From Fontivita pretiosa (GTDB taxonomy: Bacteria; Planctomycetota; Phycisphaerae; Tepidisphaerales; Tepidisphaeraceae), in NCBI RefSeq assembly GCF_050410795.1, contig NZ_CP191258.1, positions 2,790,001 through 2,854,000 on the forward strand: 64,000 bases of DNA. The letters are read 5' to 3'. The notes under the pieces were generated by a model, which was not told the DNA's origin, searched no databases, and saw only the letters and a list, made by a program, of their open reading frames with translations. Both the position numbers and the translations under genes were made by a program. This document shows positions 7,085 through 15,445 of the stretch, in pieces (the first letter of the stretch is position 1; each line of letters begins with the position of its first letter).

Positions 7085-8407
7085 TTACTCAGGTTTCTTC
7101 ATCTCCATCATGATCGCGGGCAGGGGAAGCTTCGCCTCGGCAAGCAGTGGGTCGATCAATCTGATCTTTTCCTCGAGGCTGGATCCGGGGTGTAGACCGG
7201 CGTGGCGCACGACACCATTGGGATCGATGATCACCATATTGGGAATGCCCGTCACGCCATAATCCGGGTTGAAGACCGGTTGGCTGGAGAACGCGACCGG
7301 CCAGGCCATCTCCTTTTCCTTCATGAACTCGGGCATGAGGCTCATTTCCTTCTGCGGATCGCCGGAAGTGTCGATGCGTCCGCCGGAGCCGGAGTGAAAG
7401 CCCTGTATGCTCGTCACGCCGATCACGACAACATCAAAGCCGCGATAGTATCGGCTGACAGCCTTGACCTTGGGAAAGCTTGCGATGCACGGCCCGCACC
7501 AGGTGGCCCAGAAATCCAGGATGACGACCTTGCCCTTCAGATCATCCAGGCTGGTGATCTTCCGGTCGGGGTTGAGCGGGTCGTGGAACCAGATGAACTC
7601 GAGCTTCGGGGCCGGGAAACCGACCAATTCCCCGCGCGCCCAGGCGCCTTTCAACTGCGCCAGCGAGCGATCCAGCCGATCCTTCGTCGGCTTCTCGATC
7701 TGCAAAGCCTGGGACTGAAGCTTCTGTTCCAGCGCCGCGGCGAGCTTTTGGCGCAGCGGCGACAGCGCCTGCACGCCCTGCGGCCCGAGCAGCCGCGGTG
7801 CGGACATGAAAAATCCCGCGCCGCTCACGAAAAATGTCGGTGGAGAATTGCTGCTTATCGAATCGGCCAGCTTCAGCAGATCCGGCTGGATTGACTGAAG
7901 ATCCGCAGCCGACAGCACAGCCGCCGAAGAGAACAGCTCCGTGCCGTAGCCGCTGGCGATCGCGTCGTTGATTCCTGGATGCAAAAGCGCCGCCTTGAGC
8001 CTGGGCAGTCGATCCTCACTTTTGGCCATCGTGGACAGCAGCCGCAGCCGCAGACACGCGGCCCGCGCGCCGTCGGCATCGCCCGCGGCGGCCTTTCCCG
8101 CCAGCAGCGCATCCAGCGCCGGCCCGGTCTTCGTGCTCATCGAAACCGGCAGCTTCTGGAGCAGCACATCGATCTGATCCAGCGTAAGCTGATCCAGCGC
8201 GATGCCGGCCAACACGCGATCGACATAGTCTCCCATGTCCGCCTGGTTCGGTCGCTCGCCAGCCTCGCGGGCGGCGTTGAAGATCCGCTGGTATTCACTG
8301 GCGGCGTTGTCGATGGCGGCATCGTCCACCGCGGCAACCAATAGACTTCGCGGGCAGTTCAGCAGCACCAGAGCCGACAACACAATCACGGGCAAACGGC
8401 GAAACAT
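7085..8407 (-). CDS. Exported TlpA-like thioredoxin-fold protein
   Basis: A 440-residue protein starting at MFRRLPVIVLSALVLLN, chosen over an ATG 13 codons upstream because AAGGAG lies 8 nt before it. It has a signal peptide, then a helical region of about 250 residues with no recognised family, then a C-terminal TlpA/AhpC-type thioredoxin domain (from about residue 270). The redox motif is CGPC (C304, C307, in FWATWCGPC) and the cis-Pro loop is GIPNMVIID. Such proteins reduce or rearrange disulfides outside the cytoplasm; the long N-terminal extension is common in planctomycete and Bacteroidota homologs. It is probably cotranscribed with the downstream protease (29-nt gap). Confidence 0.88.
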   Translation of the reverse strand: MFRRLPVIVLSALVLLNCPRSLLVAAVDDAAIDNAASEYQRIFNAAREAGERPNQADMGDYVDRVLAGIALDQLTLDQIDVLLQKLPVSMSTKTGPALDALLAGKAAAGDADGARAACLRLRLLSTMAKSEDRLPRLKAALLHPGINDAIASGYGTELFSSAAVLSAADLQSIQPDLLKLADSISSNSPPTFFVSGAGFFMSAPRLLGPQGVQALSPLRQKLAAALEQKLQSQALQIEKPTKDRLDRSLAQLKGAWARGELVGFPAPKLEFIWFHDPLNPDRKITSLDDLKGKVVILDFWATWCGPCIASFPKVKAVSRYYRGFDVVVIGVTSIQGFHSGSGGRIDTSGDPQKEMSLMPEFMKEKEMAWPVAFSSQPVFNPDYGVTGIPNMVIIDPNGVVRHAGLHPGSSLEEKIRLIDPLLAEAKLPLPAIMMEMKKPE

Positions 8408-8473
8408 GGGCAGTCTCCTTGGGATCTGTCGAAGCGGACGTGCCAATTCTCTCCGCGATAGTTGCAGAAGCCG

Positions 8474-9295
8474 TCAATTCATTGTCCGCCCAAACCAGAA
8501 AACCTGGACTCTGGGGGGATACGTGGACGGATCGTCGCCAGCATTCCGAGGCGGGACCGGGATCTCCTCGTCGCTGCCGTACCAGACCCGGCCTCGAACG
8601 CTCCCATCGGCCATCAGCGTATTCACCTTCCTTCGATGACGGTCCTGAAACTGTGGCAGAGCGACGGCGTCGAAAACGTTCCCCTCGCCCGTGAACGTCA
8701 TGATTCCGTCCTTGTCTCCGGCGGATCGTGCCCCGACGCGCAGGTATCTGCCGTCGGCGGCGAGCAGTGTCTGCGAGGCATCTTTGACCTTGCTGATCCG
8801 CTTGTACTCCCGAGCCTTGTTGCGCGGCCCCATAGTGTGTCGCGGCACCTCGGGCAGGTCTTCATTCATGGCATAGCCCATCGAGGCGTAATCTTTGGTG
8901 CGCTCCTCAAAAATGCCTTGCGGGCAAATGAAGATGGTGCCTACCAGATACTCATGTTTGTCCGGCACTCCAGAAGGCAACTGGGGCGGGTCGCGCTTCA
9001 CCAGGTATTTCCATAGCGCCACCTGCCAGGGGACAAAGCGGTTTCCCGGGTATAGCGCTTCGGGCGGAGGAAGCAAACCCCTGGATTCGGTCGCGTACAC
9101 GCCGAACGCGGCGCCGATCTGGCGAAGATTAGCCATGCACGCCACGTCGCGCGCATGCCGGCGGGCATTGGCCAGCGCAGGCAGCAACAGCCCGATCAGC
9201 AGCGCAATCACGCCGATCACGACCAATAGCTCGACCAGAGTGAAGGCAAACTGACTTGATGGGCCACGCCGAGAACGGGCAAGGCAAATAATCAC
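8474..9295 (-). CDS. Pseudopilin-like protein with H-X9-DG signature
   Basis: A 273-residue protein with a prepilin-type leader ending in SQFA, then FTLVELLVVIGVIALLIGLLL (Glu at +5). As in the protein at 5261-6100, the residue before the cleavage site is Ala (A17). Near the C-terminus HRRKVNTLMADGSVRG gives the exact H-X9-DG spacing of the planctomycete pseudopilin family. It is divergent from a PEP-CTERM/dockerin protein, mirroring the arrangement at 2.9-6.1 kb. A near-consensus promoter (9309-9336) puts the transcript start only about 7 nt before the ATG, and no Shine-Dalgarno is seen, so translation may be leaderless or start slightly downstream. Confidence 0.88.
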   Translation of the reverse strand: MIICLARSRRGPSSQFAFTLVELLVVIGVIALLIGLLLPALANARRHARDVACMANLRQIGAAFGVYATESRGLLPPPEALYPGNRFVPWQVALWKYLVKRDPPQLPSGVPDKHEYLVGTIFICPQGIFEERTKDYASMGYAMNEDLPEVPRHTMGPRNKAREYKRISKVKDASQTLLAADGRYLRVGARSAGDKDGIMTFTGEGNVFDAVALPQFQDRHRRKVNTLMADGSVRGRVWYGSDEEIPVPPRNAGDDPSTYPPRVQVFWFGRTMN

Positions 9296-9308
9296 GAGTC
9301 AGTGGGCC

Positions 9309-9336
9309 TTTATATCATTGACTTTTGCTCTGTCAA
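9309..9336 (-). promoter_or_regulatory. Strong sigma-70-type promoter for the pseudopilin at 8474-9295
   Basis: On the minus strand there is a perfect -35 TTGACA (9331-9336), a 16-bp spacer and a -10 TATAAA (9309-9314). It is unusually close to consensus for this high-GC window. It overlaps a plus-strand TTGACT (9318-9323) facing the other way. Confidence 0.55.
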
Positions 9337-9346
9337 TGTTTCAAAT
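9318..9346 (+). promoter_or_regulatory. Possible weak promoter for the PEP-CTERM protein at 9414
   Basis: TTGACT (9318-9323), a 17-bp spacer and TCAAAT (9341-9346). The -35 lies inside the minus-strand promoter of the divergent pseudopilin, so the two could not easily be occupied by polymerase at once. Confidence 0.3.
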
Positions 9347-9413
9347 AAATAGTTTCTGCCTTGGCACAGTCTGCCATGCGCGCATTTCGCTTGTGACCGT
9401 CGGGATGGGAGAA

Positions 9414-11573
9414 ATGGCAAGTCGTCCAGCTCGAGCCAGCTTCGGGGCTGCAACGGTGCAGGCGATCGTTCTCGCATCGGCAGCCTCCACTGCGCTGGCC
9501 GTGCTCACCCCGGAACAACGCGCCAACCCCAGCACAGGCCAGATCCCCAACCCTAACGCGCAGGAATACTACCTCGGTCCAATCGGCGCCGGCAGCTTCA
9601 CCAGTGGCGAAATCGTCGGCGCGGTCAGCGGCGCGCTGCCGTCTCTGGTCTGGTACAAGTACGTCTCCGACGGAAACAGCGGCATTGCGTTCGACATGTT
9701 CGGCTCGGTGTTCGGTTTCGGCGGCGGGGGCGTCTTCAGCGGCGGACCGGACGGCGAGCTGGCGCTGTACGACAGCCAGGGACAGTTCATCGCCGGCAAC
9801 CAGGGCGTGCGGACTCCGGCCAGCGGCGACTCCATCCTTCCGCCGATCGTCCCGCCCGGCGCGCCCCCCGCACCGGTGCAGTACCGCCAGCCGCGAGATC
9901 CTGGCCGGCCGGTGTACGAATACAGCCAACTTCAGTCCACATGGTTTGCGCGAAACAGCCAGAATCTGGCGCAGCTCATCTTCAGCGACCGCGCCGAATC
10001 CAACCCGCTGTGGGACGAGGCGCATCCCAATCATGACCCCTACGCCGACTGGAGCCAATACGCCAAGCTCCCCGCCGGTGAATACTTCCTCGCGGTGACT
10101 GGTTATTCGACCTACTTCGCCGGCAACCCGCGCGACATCGCCGTCGCAGGCGACGACACCACCAACCCCTTCGGTTTCGTCTCCTATCACGCGCAGAGCG
10201 GAACCTACGTCCTGAATGCTCGACTGCCCGGCGACATGAACCTCGACGGCACAGTCGGCCAGGCCGATCTGGATCTTCTTCGCGCAAAGGTCGCGGAGTT
10301 CGCGCCCACACAGGGCATCCCGCCCCAGGGTTACTACCAAGGCGCCTGGTTGCGCTTGCCGGCTGACCTGGCCGACCCCAACAGCGAGTTGCAGCGCTTC
10401 GACCTTACCGGCAATAGCCGGATCGATGATTACGACCTGCTGGCATTCGGCCGATACACGGGAATTGCGGTGACCATCGGCTCGGCGTGGAACGTCAATG
10501 CGGACGGGAACTGGTCGGTGGCGTCGAACTGGTCGGGCGGAGAACCGAACGCAGTCGGCGCGATTGCCAACTTCGGCGTCGTCATCACCGCCCCGCGCAC
10601 GGTTACGGTGGATGCGGGCAAAACGGTCGCAACCATCAACTTCTCCTCACCCATCGCCTACACGATCGCCGGCGGCAGCACGATCACGCTCGACGGGGGC
10701 ATCGGTGGGGCGGGGATCAACGTGACGGCGGGAAGTCACGCGATCAGCGCGCCGCTGGTGCTGGCCGACGACACGACGGTGAACGTCGCCGCCGGACAGG
10801 CGCTTTCGGTACAGCATCTGCGCGGGCAGAAGCTGACGCTGGGCTCGGGATCGCTGCGGATGATCAGCAGCTCCGCCGCCAACGCGCCCAACGGCGTCAG
10901 CAGGGTCGCGGCACTGACGATTGCATCGGGCGCCAGACTCGACTTGAACAACAACAGCCTGATCCTCGATGCGGGCAGCCTCGCCGCGGTCACCGCGTCG
11001 CTGAAGAGCGGGCTTGAGAACGGCGGGGCGTTCGACTGGGGCGGGCCTGGGATCGGCTCCACAGAGGCTGCGGTGCAAAACACCACCGCCGGCAGCTTTC
11101 TGTATGGCCTGGGTGTCATCCTCAACGACTTGTCGCAGGTCGGAGGCAGCGGGCCGATCTACACGAGCCTTTCGGGGCAACCGCTCACGGGCAGCGAACT
11201 GCTCGTGAAGTTCACGTATTTCGGGGATGCGGATCTGTCAGGCGCGATCGACGCCACCGACTACAGCCTGATCGATAACGGATACGTCAACGCCCTGAGT
11301 GGATGGATCAACGGAGACTTCGATTACAGTGGATCGATCGACGCCACCGACTACGCCCTGATCGACAACGCGTACGTGAACCAGTCTGGCGCGCTGGGTG
11401 ATGCTCTGATTGGCGAACACACGAGGAGGTTTGGCGGCGCGTACGTCGCGGCACTGAGGGCGATTCGGTCGGGTGTGATTCCCGAACCGGCATCAACGGC
11501 GTTTGTGGCCACGGTGGGTATTGGCGTGCACGGCGGCGCTGCGCGGCGCCGCCGCCTCTGGCTTCGGTTTTGA
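9414..11573 (+). CDS. Secreted PEP-CTERM/dockerin-like surface protein, copy 2
   Basis: A paralog of the protein encoded at 2902-5118. From the ATG at 9414 it has a signal peptide (RPARASFGAATVQAIVLASAASTALA); ATGs at 9405 and further upstream are possible and no start has a well-placed ribosome site. After a domain shared with the paralog (WYKYVSDG; PAGEYFLAVTG) it has an extra pair of dockerin-like loops absent from copy 1 (GDMNLDGTVGQADLDLL and LTGNSRIDDYDLL), then beta-strand repeats, then two loops nearly identical to copy 1 (GDADLSGAIDATDYSLIDN, GDFDYSGSIDATDYALIDN). It ends in IPEPAS, a hydrophobic stretch and ARRRRLWLRF, a PEP-CTERM signal. It would be anchored or released by exosortase, which is not in this window. 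Confidence 0.87.
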   Translation: MASRPARASFGAATVQAIVLASAASTALAVLTPEQRANPSTGQIPNPNAQEYYLGPIGAGSFTSGEIVGAVSGALPSLVWYKYVSDGNSGIAFDMFGSVFGFGGGGVFSGGPDGELALYDSQGQFIAGNQGVRTPASGDSILPPIVPPGAPPAPVQYRQPRDPGRPVYEYSQLQSTWFARNSQNLAQLIFSDRAESNPLWDEAHPNHDPYADWSQYAKLPAGEYFLAVTGYSTYFAGNPRDIAVAGDDTTNPFGFVSYHAQSGTYVLNARLPGDMNLDGTVGQADLDLLRAKVAEFAPTQGIPPQGYYQGAWLRLPADLADPNSELQRFDLTGNSRIDDYDLLAFGRYTGIAVTIGSAWNVNADGNWSVASNWSGGEPNAVGAIANFGVVITAPRTVTVDAGKTVATINFSSPIAYTIAGGSTITLDGGIGGAGINVTAGSHAISAPLVLADDTTVNVAAGQALSVQHLRGQKLTLGSGSLRMISSSAANAPNGVSRVAALTIASGARLDLNNNSLILDAGSLAAVTASLKSGLENGGAFDWGGPGIGSTEAAVQNTTAGSFLYGLGVILNDLSQVGGSGPIYTSLSGQPLTGSELLVKFTYFGDADLSGAIDATDYSLIDNGYVNALSGWINGDFDYSGSIDATDYALIDNAYVNQSGALGDALIGEHTRRFGGAYVAALRAIRSGVIPEPASTAFVATVGIGVHGGAARRRRLWLRF

Positions 11574-11687
11574 GCGGATGGTTCGCGCGTCTGGTAGCCG
11601 CGCGGGCCCGGTTTTCATGGTCATGGTGCGGCCAGACTCGAGTTCCGCCGCACCCAGCACCCCAAGAGGGATAGAGGAGATGCAGCG

Positions 11688-12473
11688 ATGAAGGTACGCA
11701 AAGTGGTTGCGGCCGCCGCGACGGCGGCCGGGTTCGCGTTGGCTGGGGCGGCGCCGGCACTGGCGGGACTGGATCCGGCGAATCACTCGATCTGGCGTGA
11801 AAATGCAGGCTCGTCGTTTGGCGCACCGCCCGCCAACGCCGTGGAGTTCTCTCCGACCACCGGCTTCGGTTCCGTGTACGACCTGAGTGGACGCGTGGTC
11901 GCGCTGGCCGAAGTCACCGAAAATACCCTGGACAGCACTCCCCTGGGCAGCATCGTTCCGCGAGTGTGGAACCTCACCGACGCGGATTTGTTCCGCATCA
12001 AGATCACCGACCCGTCCAATTTCAGCGCCTCGATCACCAGCACGACGCTGATCTTGGCGCTGTTTGCCGAAGACGGCACGGCGCTGGCGGCCTCGACCGG
12101 CGGTGGCACGGCCAACGCCATCACCGGCGCCGCCGCTGGGCTGAGCACACCCGGCATCTACCACATCGGCATCGCCCTGGCGGGCATGTTTCCCAAAAAC
12201 AACGCCGGACAGGACCTGTTCGACCTCAGCACCACCGGCGTGAAGCTGCCCAACGCGCTGGCGGATCAGAAGCTGGGAACCGACCCGTTCACGGCCTGGA
12301 CGCAACCGGGCGCCGGAGCCACAACCCTGATCGGCAACACCAGCTTCACTGCCCCCGGCAGCACCATCACGCTCAGCGGTGCGGATTTTGCCGTGCCCGA
12401 ACCGGCGAGCATTGCGGCAGTGATGCTGGGCGGTCTGGTGCTGGTGCAGCGCCGTCGCCACGGCGGTCAATGA
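11688..12473 (+). CDS. PEP-CTERM secreted protein
   Basis: A 261-residue exported protein with a clear signal peptide (MKVRKVVAAAATAAGFALAGAAPALA). AGGAG about 8 nt before the ATG supports the start. The mature part is rich in Ala, Gly, Thr and Ser, with no cysteines or catalytic motif that I recognise. It ends in VPEPASIAAVMLGGLVLVQRRRHGGQ read in three pieces: PEP motif, hydrophobic span and Arg-rich tail, the canonical exosortase signal. It follows a larger PEP-CTERM/dockerin gene by 114 nt on the same strand. Function is unknown beyond surface sorting. Confidence 0.88.
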   Translation: MKVRKVVAAAATAAGFALAGAAPALAGLDPANHSIWRENAGSSFGAPPANAVEFSPTTGFGSVYDLSGRVVALAEVTENTLDSTPLGSIVPRVWNLTDADLFRIKITDPSNFSASITSTTLILALFAEDGTALAASTGGGTANAITGAAAGLSTPGIYHIGIALAGMFPKNNAGQDLFDLSTTGVKLPNALADQKLGTDPFTAWTQPGAGATTLIGNTSFTAPGSTITLSGADFAVPEPASIAAVMLGGLVLVQRRRHGGQ

Positions 12474-12507
12474 GCGCGTCCGCCGATCACACACGTTGCA
12501 GTCATTG

Positions 12508-12555
12508 CCCGGACCAGGCATCGCGCACCGCGTCCGCGCCGACGCCTGGTCCGGG
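12508..12555. terminator. Perfect 12-bp inverted repeat between convergent genes
   Basis: CCCGGACCAGGC (12508-12519) pairs perfectly with GCCTGGTCCGGG (12544-12555) across a 24-nt loop. The right arm abuts the stop codon of the minus-strand HD/HDOD gene, and the plus-strand PEP-CTERM gene ends 34 nt before the left arm. Placement suggests a bidirectional terminator, but T-tracts are lacking. Confidence 0.45.
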
Positions 12556-14748
12556 CTACGCCGCCGCCGCCTGAGCTGCGCCGGGCTGCTGTTGCTGCGC
12601 TTCGGCAATGAACTGAGCCAGGTCGTTGATCGCCACCGGCGGGCGCATCGCCACAATCCCCTGAGGTGGCGGTGCCGCGCCGGCATCGGCGCGCAGAATG
12701 ATCCAGAGCGTGGGAACCTGCCGTCCGCCGGAACTGCGCGCGCGCTGAATCTCATCGAGACTCAGGCCGGCACTGCTCGACGACAGGGCCGCAACCACCA
12801 GCGCCGCGTGCGCGGACATTTCCTCGGCGCTGGGCAATCGCGTCTGCACCGTCACGTCCGCAAGCCCGCGCAACGCCGCTTCTACGGGATCCAGCGTCGC
12901 CAGCATCGGATCACGCGCCAGCCAGATGCTCAGCGGCCGCTTGGCAAAAAGCGGGGTGTAGACATCGCGACGGTCGGCCAGCCCGGTCAATGTCGCGGTC
13001 AACGCCAGAATCTCTCCGACGAAGCTTTCGCGAGCCGGGATCGGGTTGTACGGCTCGGTCTGCTTGCCGCGCGCCGGGTGCTGCAAGACTGACTGCTGCT
13101 GCTGTCGGGTGATCAGCGCGATCGGGGCTGATGCATCGGGCGGCAACAGGCCGTTGGCGCACAGATCGGCCAGCCACAACACGCGCGCCAGCGCGTCGCC
13201 GCGCCCGCTGGCGGTGCTGGCGCGGCCGCTCTGGAGCAGCTCGATCGGCGTACGCACCACGTCCGGCAGTCCCAGCTTCGCAAACGCCATGACGATCAGC
13301 TCCAGATGCGTGATTCCCAGCATCTGCCGCTCCAGCTCCTCCAGCGGCTTGCCCGTTGCCGCCCGCGCCTGAAGCACCTGTGCGTATTCTTTGGCAAAGT
13401 GTGAGCGGAACAGCATCGTCCCCAGCTCGTGACACAGTCCGGCCAGGTAGGCGCTTTTGCGTCGGGCCTCGTCCTCGGCGTCCTCGTCGCCGTCCTGTCG
13501 GGGCAGCAGCCGCTCACACAGCTTGGCCACCGCCAGCGAGTGCTGCCAGTATCGCAGCGGACTGAACGCGGCCTGGGGGCAGTCGCCCTGGGCGGCGGGG
13601 ATCGCGTCGATGACGCTGAGTGTGGAGGCGATCGTCAGCACCGTGGCGCAGCCCACCTGCTTGACCGCATCCTCGACGCTGGCGAAATAGCGACGTTGCC
13701 CGCGATAGGCGGCACTGTTGGCCACGTGCACCACGCGCGCCGCCAGCGCCGGATCGGTCGCAATCACCTCGGTCAATTCTCCCAGCGAGACTCGAGGCGA
13801 GCCGGCCATCGCCACCACGCGCATCGCCACCGGCGAAGGCGCGGCCCGGTCCATCGCCTGCTCCAGACGCTCGGTGGCGTCCTTTCGGGTCAGCAGAGGC
13901 TCGATGCTCGGCGGGGGCGCTGGTGCAGAACTCGCCACCGGCGGCGGCGAGGGGTTGGCGGCCGGCGCCGGCGGCGCCGGTTGTGGGCGCGCCAGGCTGG
14001 CGGTCGGCGTCGTTGCGGGGGAATGAACTTCGACCGCAGCCTCTGATTTCGATGGCTTGCTGGCCTCGTGCGGCTTGCCCTGTGTGCCCGGTGCCGCGCC
14101 GCCAGCCGCCGCTGCGGTGCCGGCCGGTTCTGGCGCGACGGCCGATGCCACCGCGGCATACACCTCGTCGGCAACTTTCACAAACGCATCCACGACCACG
14201 CGGGTGAACTGAGTTCCCGCATGCCGGTTCACTTCCGCCTTGATCGCTTCCTTGCCCATTCGCGGTCGATATAGGCGAGCGGAAGTCATTGCCTCGACTG
14301 CGCTGACCAGCGACAGAATCGCCGCCGTCAGCGGGATCGATGGTTCCTTCAATCCGTGAAAGCCGTGTCCGTCGGCACGCTCGTGGTGGTAGCGGACGGC
14401 TTCGGCGGCCTCAGGCAGATCCGGAAACAGCAGGCTGGTCAACCGTGCCCCGATTTCGGCGTGAGCGCGTACGGCCGCGCGGTCGGCGTCACTGAGTGCC
14501 CCCCGCTTGGCCATGATAACATCGGGAATACTGAGCATGCCCAGGTCGTGCATGCGGGCCGCCACCGCCAGCACCTGCCGCTGGCGGGGATCCAGTTGCA
14601 GTGCCCTGGCCATGACAGCGCAACCCGCCGCCACTCGAGTGCAGCGGCCAGCATACGACGGAAAGCGGCGCTCCAGCATCTCCCCCAGCACGTCCAGAAG
14701 CGCCTGGTTGCGGGTATCCTGCGGCGTGTTTCGCTGCGCGCTGGGCAT
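12556..14748 (-). CDS. Degenerate HD-GYP + HDOD + receiver-like regulatory protein
   Basis: A 730-residue multidomain protein. Residues 18-200 form an HD phosphohydrolase domain of the HD-GYP class: H67-D68 and H121-H122 are kept, but the GYP loop reads GHGFHG, so Tyr and Pro are lost. A Pro/Ala linker spans about 200-285. Residues 290-510 are an HDOD domain (ATDPALAARVVHVANSAAYRG); its HD position reads HE (H440, E441). Residues 605-715 look like a receiver fold without a phospho-acceptor Asp. I infer a signalling scaffold, possibly a c-di-GMP hydrolase with altered specificity. GAGGAG overlaps the stop codon of the small gene upstream, so the two are translationally coupled. Confidence 0.85.
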   Translation of the reverse strand: MPSAQRNTPQDTRNQALLDVLGEMLERRFPSYAGRCTRVAAGCAVMARALQLDPRQRQVLAVAARMHDLGMLSIPDVIMAKRGALSDADRAAVRAHAEIGARLTSLLFPDLPEAAEAVRYHHERADGHGFHGLKEPSIPLTAAILSLVSAVEAMTSARLYRPRMGKEAIKAEVNRHAGTQFTRVVVDAFVKVADEVYAAVASAVAPEPAGTAAAAGGAAPGTQGKPHEASKPSKSEAAVEVHSPATTPTASLARPQPAPPAPAANPSPPPVASSAPAPPPSIEPLLTRKDATERLEQAMDRAAPSPVAMRVVAMAGSPRVSLGELTEVIATDPALAARVVHVANSAAYRGQRRYFASVEDAVKQVGCATVLTIASTLSVIDAIPAAQGDCPQAAFSPLRYWQHSLAVAKLCERLLPRQDGDEDAEDEARRKSAYLAGLCHELGTMLFRSHFAKEYAQVLQARAATGKPLEELERQMLGITHLELIVMAFAKLGLPDVVRTPIELLQSGRASTASGRGDALARVLWLADLCANGLLPPDASAPIALITRQQQQSVLQHPARGKQTEPYNPIPARESFVGEILALTATLTGLADRRDVYTPLFAKRPLSIWLARDPMLATLDPVEAALRGLADVTVQTRLPSAEEMSAHAALVVAALSSSSAGLSLDEIQRARSSGGRQVPTLWIILRADAGAAPPPQGIVAMRPPVAINDLAQFIAEAQQQQPGAAQAAAA

Positions 14749-14758
14749 GGCTTACTCC

Positions 14759-15070
14759 TCAACTGCTGCGTTCGCGAGCAATGCACTCCACGTCCGAGGC
14801 CTCGAATGGGACGTGCCCGATTAGCGTTAGCTCCACGACCCAGCGGCTTGGCCCGGTGCACAGGCATCTCACCACCCGATAACGCAGCGGCGCGCACCCA
14901 TCCACCGGGGAGTAAACGATCTCTTCACCGATCTCCAGCGGTGTCTGTGATTCGATGGTGGCCGCACCGGGATCGACCGCAAGCACGCGCCCACATCGCA
15001 TCGACGCCTGCGCGAGCGGCGCTTCGGCATCTGCCAACAGACCAGATTCTCTTGAGAGTTTCGGTATCAT
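14759..15070 (-). CDS. Small protein, possibly PilZ-like
   Basis: About 103 residues if it starts at MIPKLSRESG; the frame is open further upstream to 15325 but that DNA looks intergenic (AT-rich, with a hairpin). The sequence is beta-rich (GRVLAVDPGAATIES; GEEIVYSPVDG; YRVVRCLCTG; WVVELTLIG), reminiscent of a PilZ barrel, but the RxxxR and (D/N)xSxxG c-di-GMP motifs are not visible. It ends 10 nt before the HD/HDOD gene, whose ribosome site covers this stop codon. Its neighbours are c-di-GMP-type signalling proteins, so a receptor or partner role is a reasonable guess only. Confidence 0.6.
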   Translation of the reverse strand: MIPKLSRESGLLADAEAPLAQASMRCGRVLAVDPGAATIESQTPLEIGEEIVYSPVDGCAPLRYRVVRCLCTGPSRWVVELTLIGHVPFEASDVECIARERSS

Positions 15071-15445
15071 GCGCGCCCCCGGTATCCTCGAATAGCCGCC
15101 GGAGAGTACGGCAATGGGCCAAATCTCAGGGAAAATGCTCCCGCTGCGCGTTGGACGCAGCGGGAGCGACCTGCAGCACAAACACCAACGCCAAACGGAC
15201 CATCCTGGTTCCGTGTAAGCGATTGTTACATCGACGCAAGTGGCGGCTCTCATTCGCACAAAATAGAGCACTGCGAGTTCACGATAAATATTCGCAAAAT
15301 AGAGATTTAAAATCGTTGCTTCCACGGAAATTTAACGAGATTAGAAAAAATAGATAAACTCTTCTGATGGTTATCTGCGCGAGTTCTGCGCGAGTCGAGT
15401 CCCGTCGCGCAACCGTCGCGACGCATGTTCGTTGGCGAGATCCAC
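15071..15445. other. Intergenic region with hairpin and AT-rich island
   Basis: 375 nt without a convincing gene. It holds a perfect 12-bp hairpin at 15137-15167 and a strikingly AT-rich stretch at about 15250-15365 with two near copies of ATTCGCAAAATAGAG. It separates the PAS-GGDEF-EAL gene from the small gene at 14759-15070 on the same strand. It could hold the promoter and leader of the latter, or a small RNA. Confidence 0.5.
15137..15167 (-). terminator. 12-bp perfect hairpin, terminator-like on the minus strand
   Basis: GCTCCCGCTGCG (15137-15148) and CGCAGCGGGAGC (15156-15167) with a 7-nt loop; on the minus strand it is followed by ATTTTCCC, a short T-run. It could end the upstream GGDEF-EAL transcript or act as an attenuator in the leader of the small gene that starts 67 nt later. 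Confidence 0.45.

Noticed and set aside
2902..12473. Exosortase gene partnering the PEP-CTERM proteins
   Set aside because: None of the genes here has the exosortase membrane topology or Cys/Arg/His active site; it must lie elsewhere.
14759..15325. Longer 188-codon version of the small beta-rich protein
   Set aside because: The added N-terminus covers the AT-rich island and the hairpin, and family-like sequence starts only after MIPKLS.
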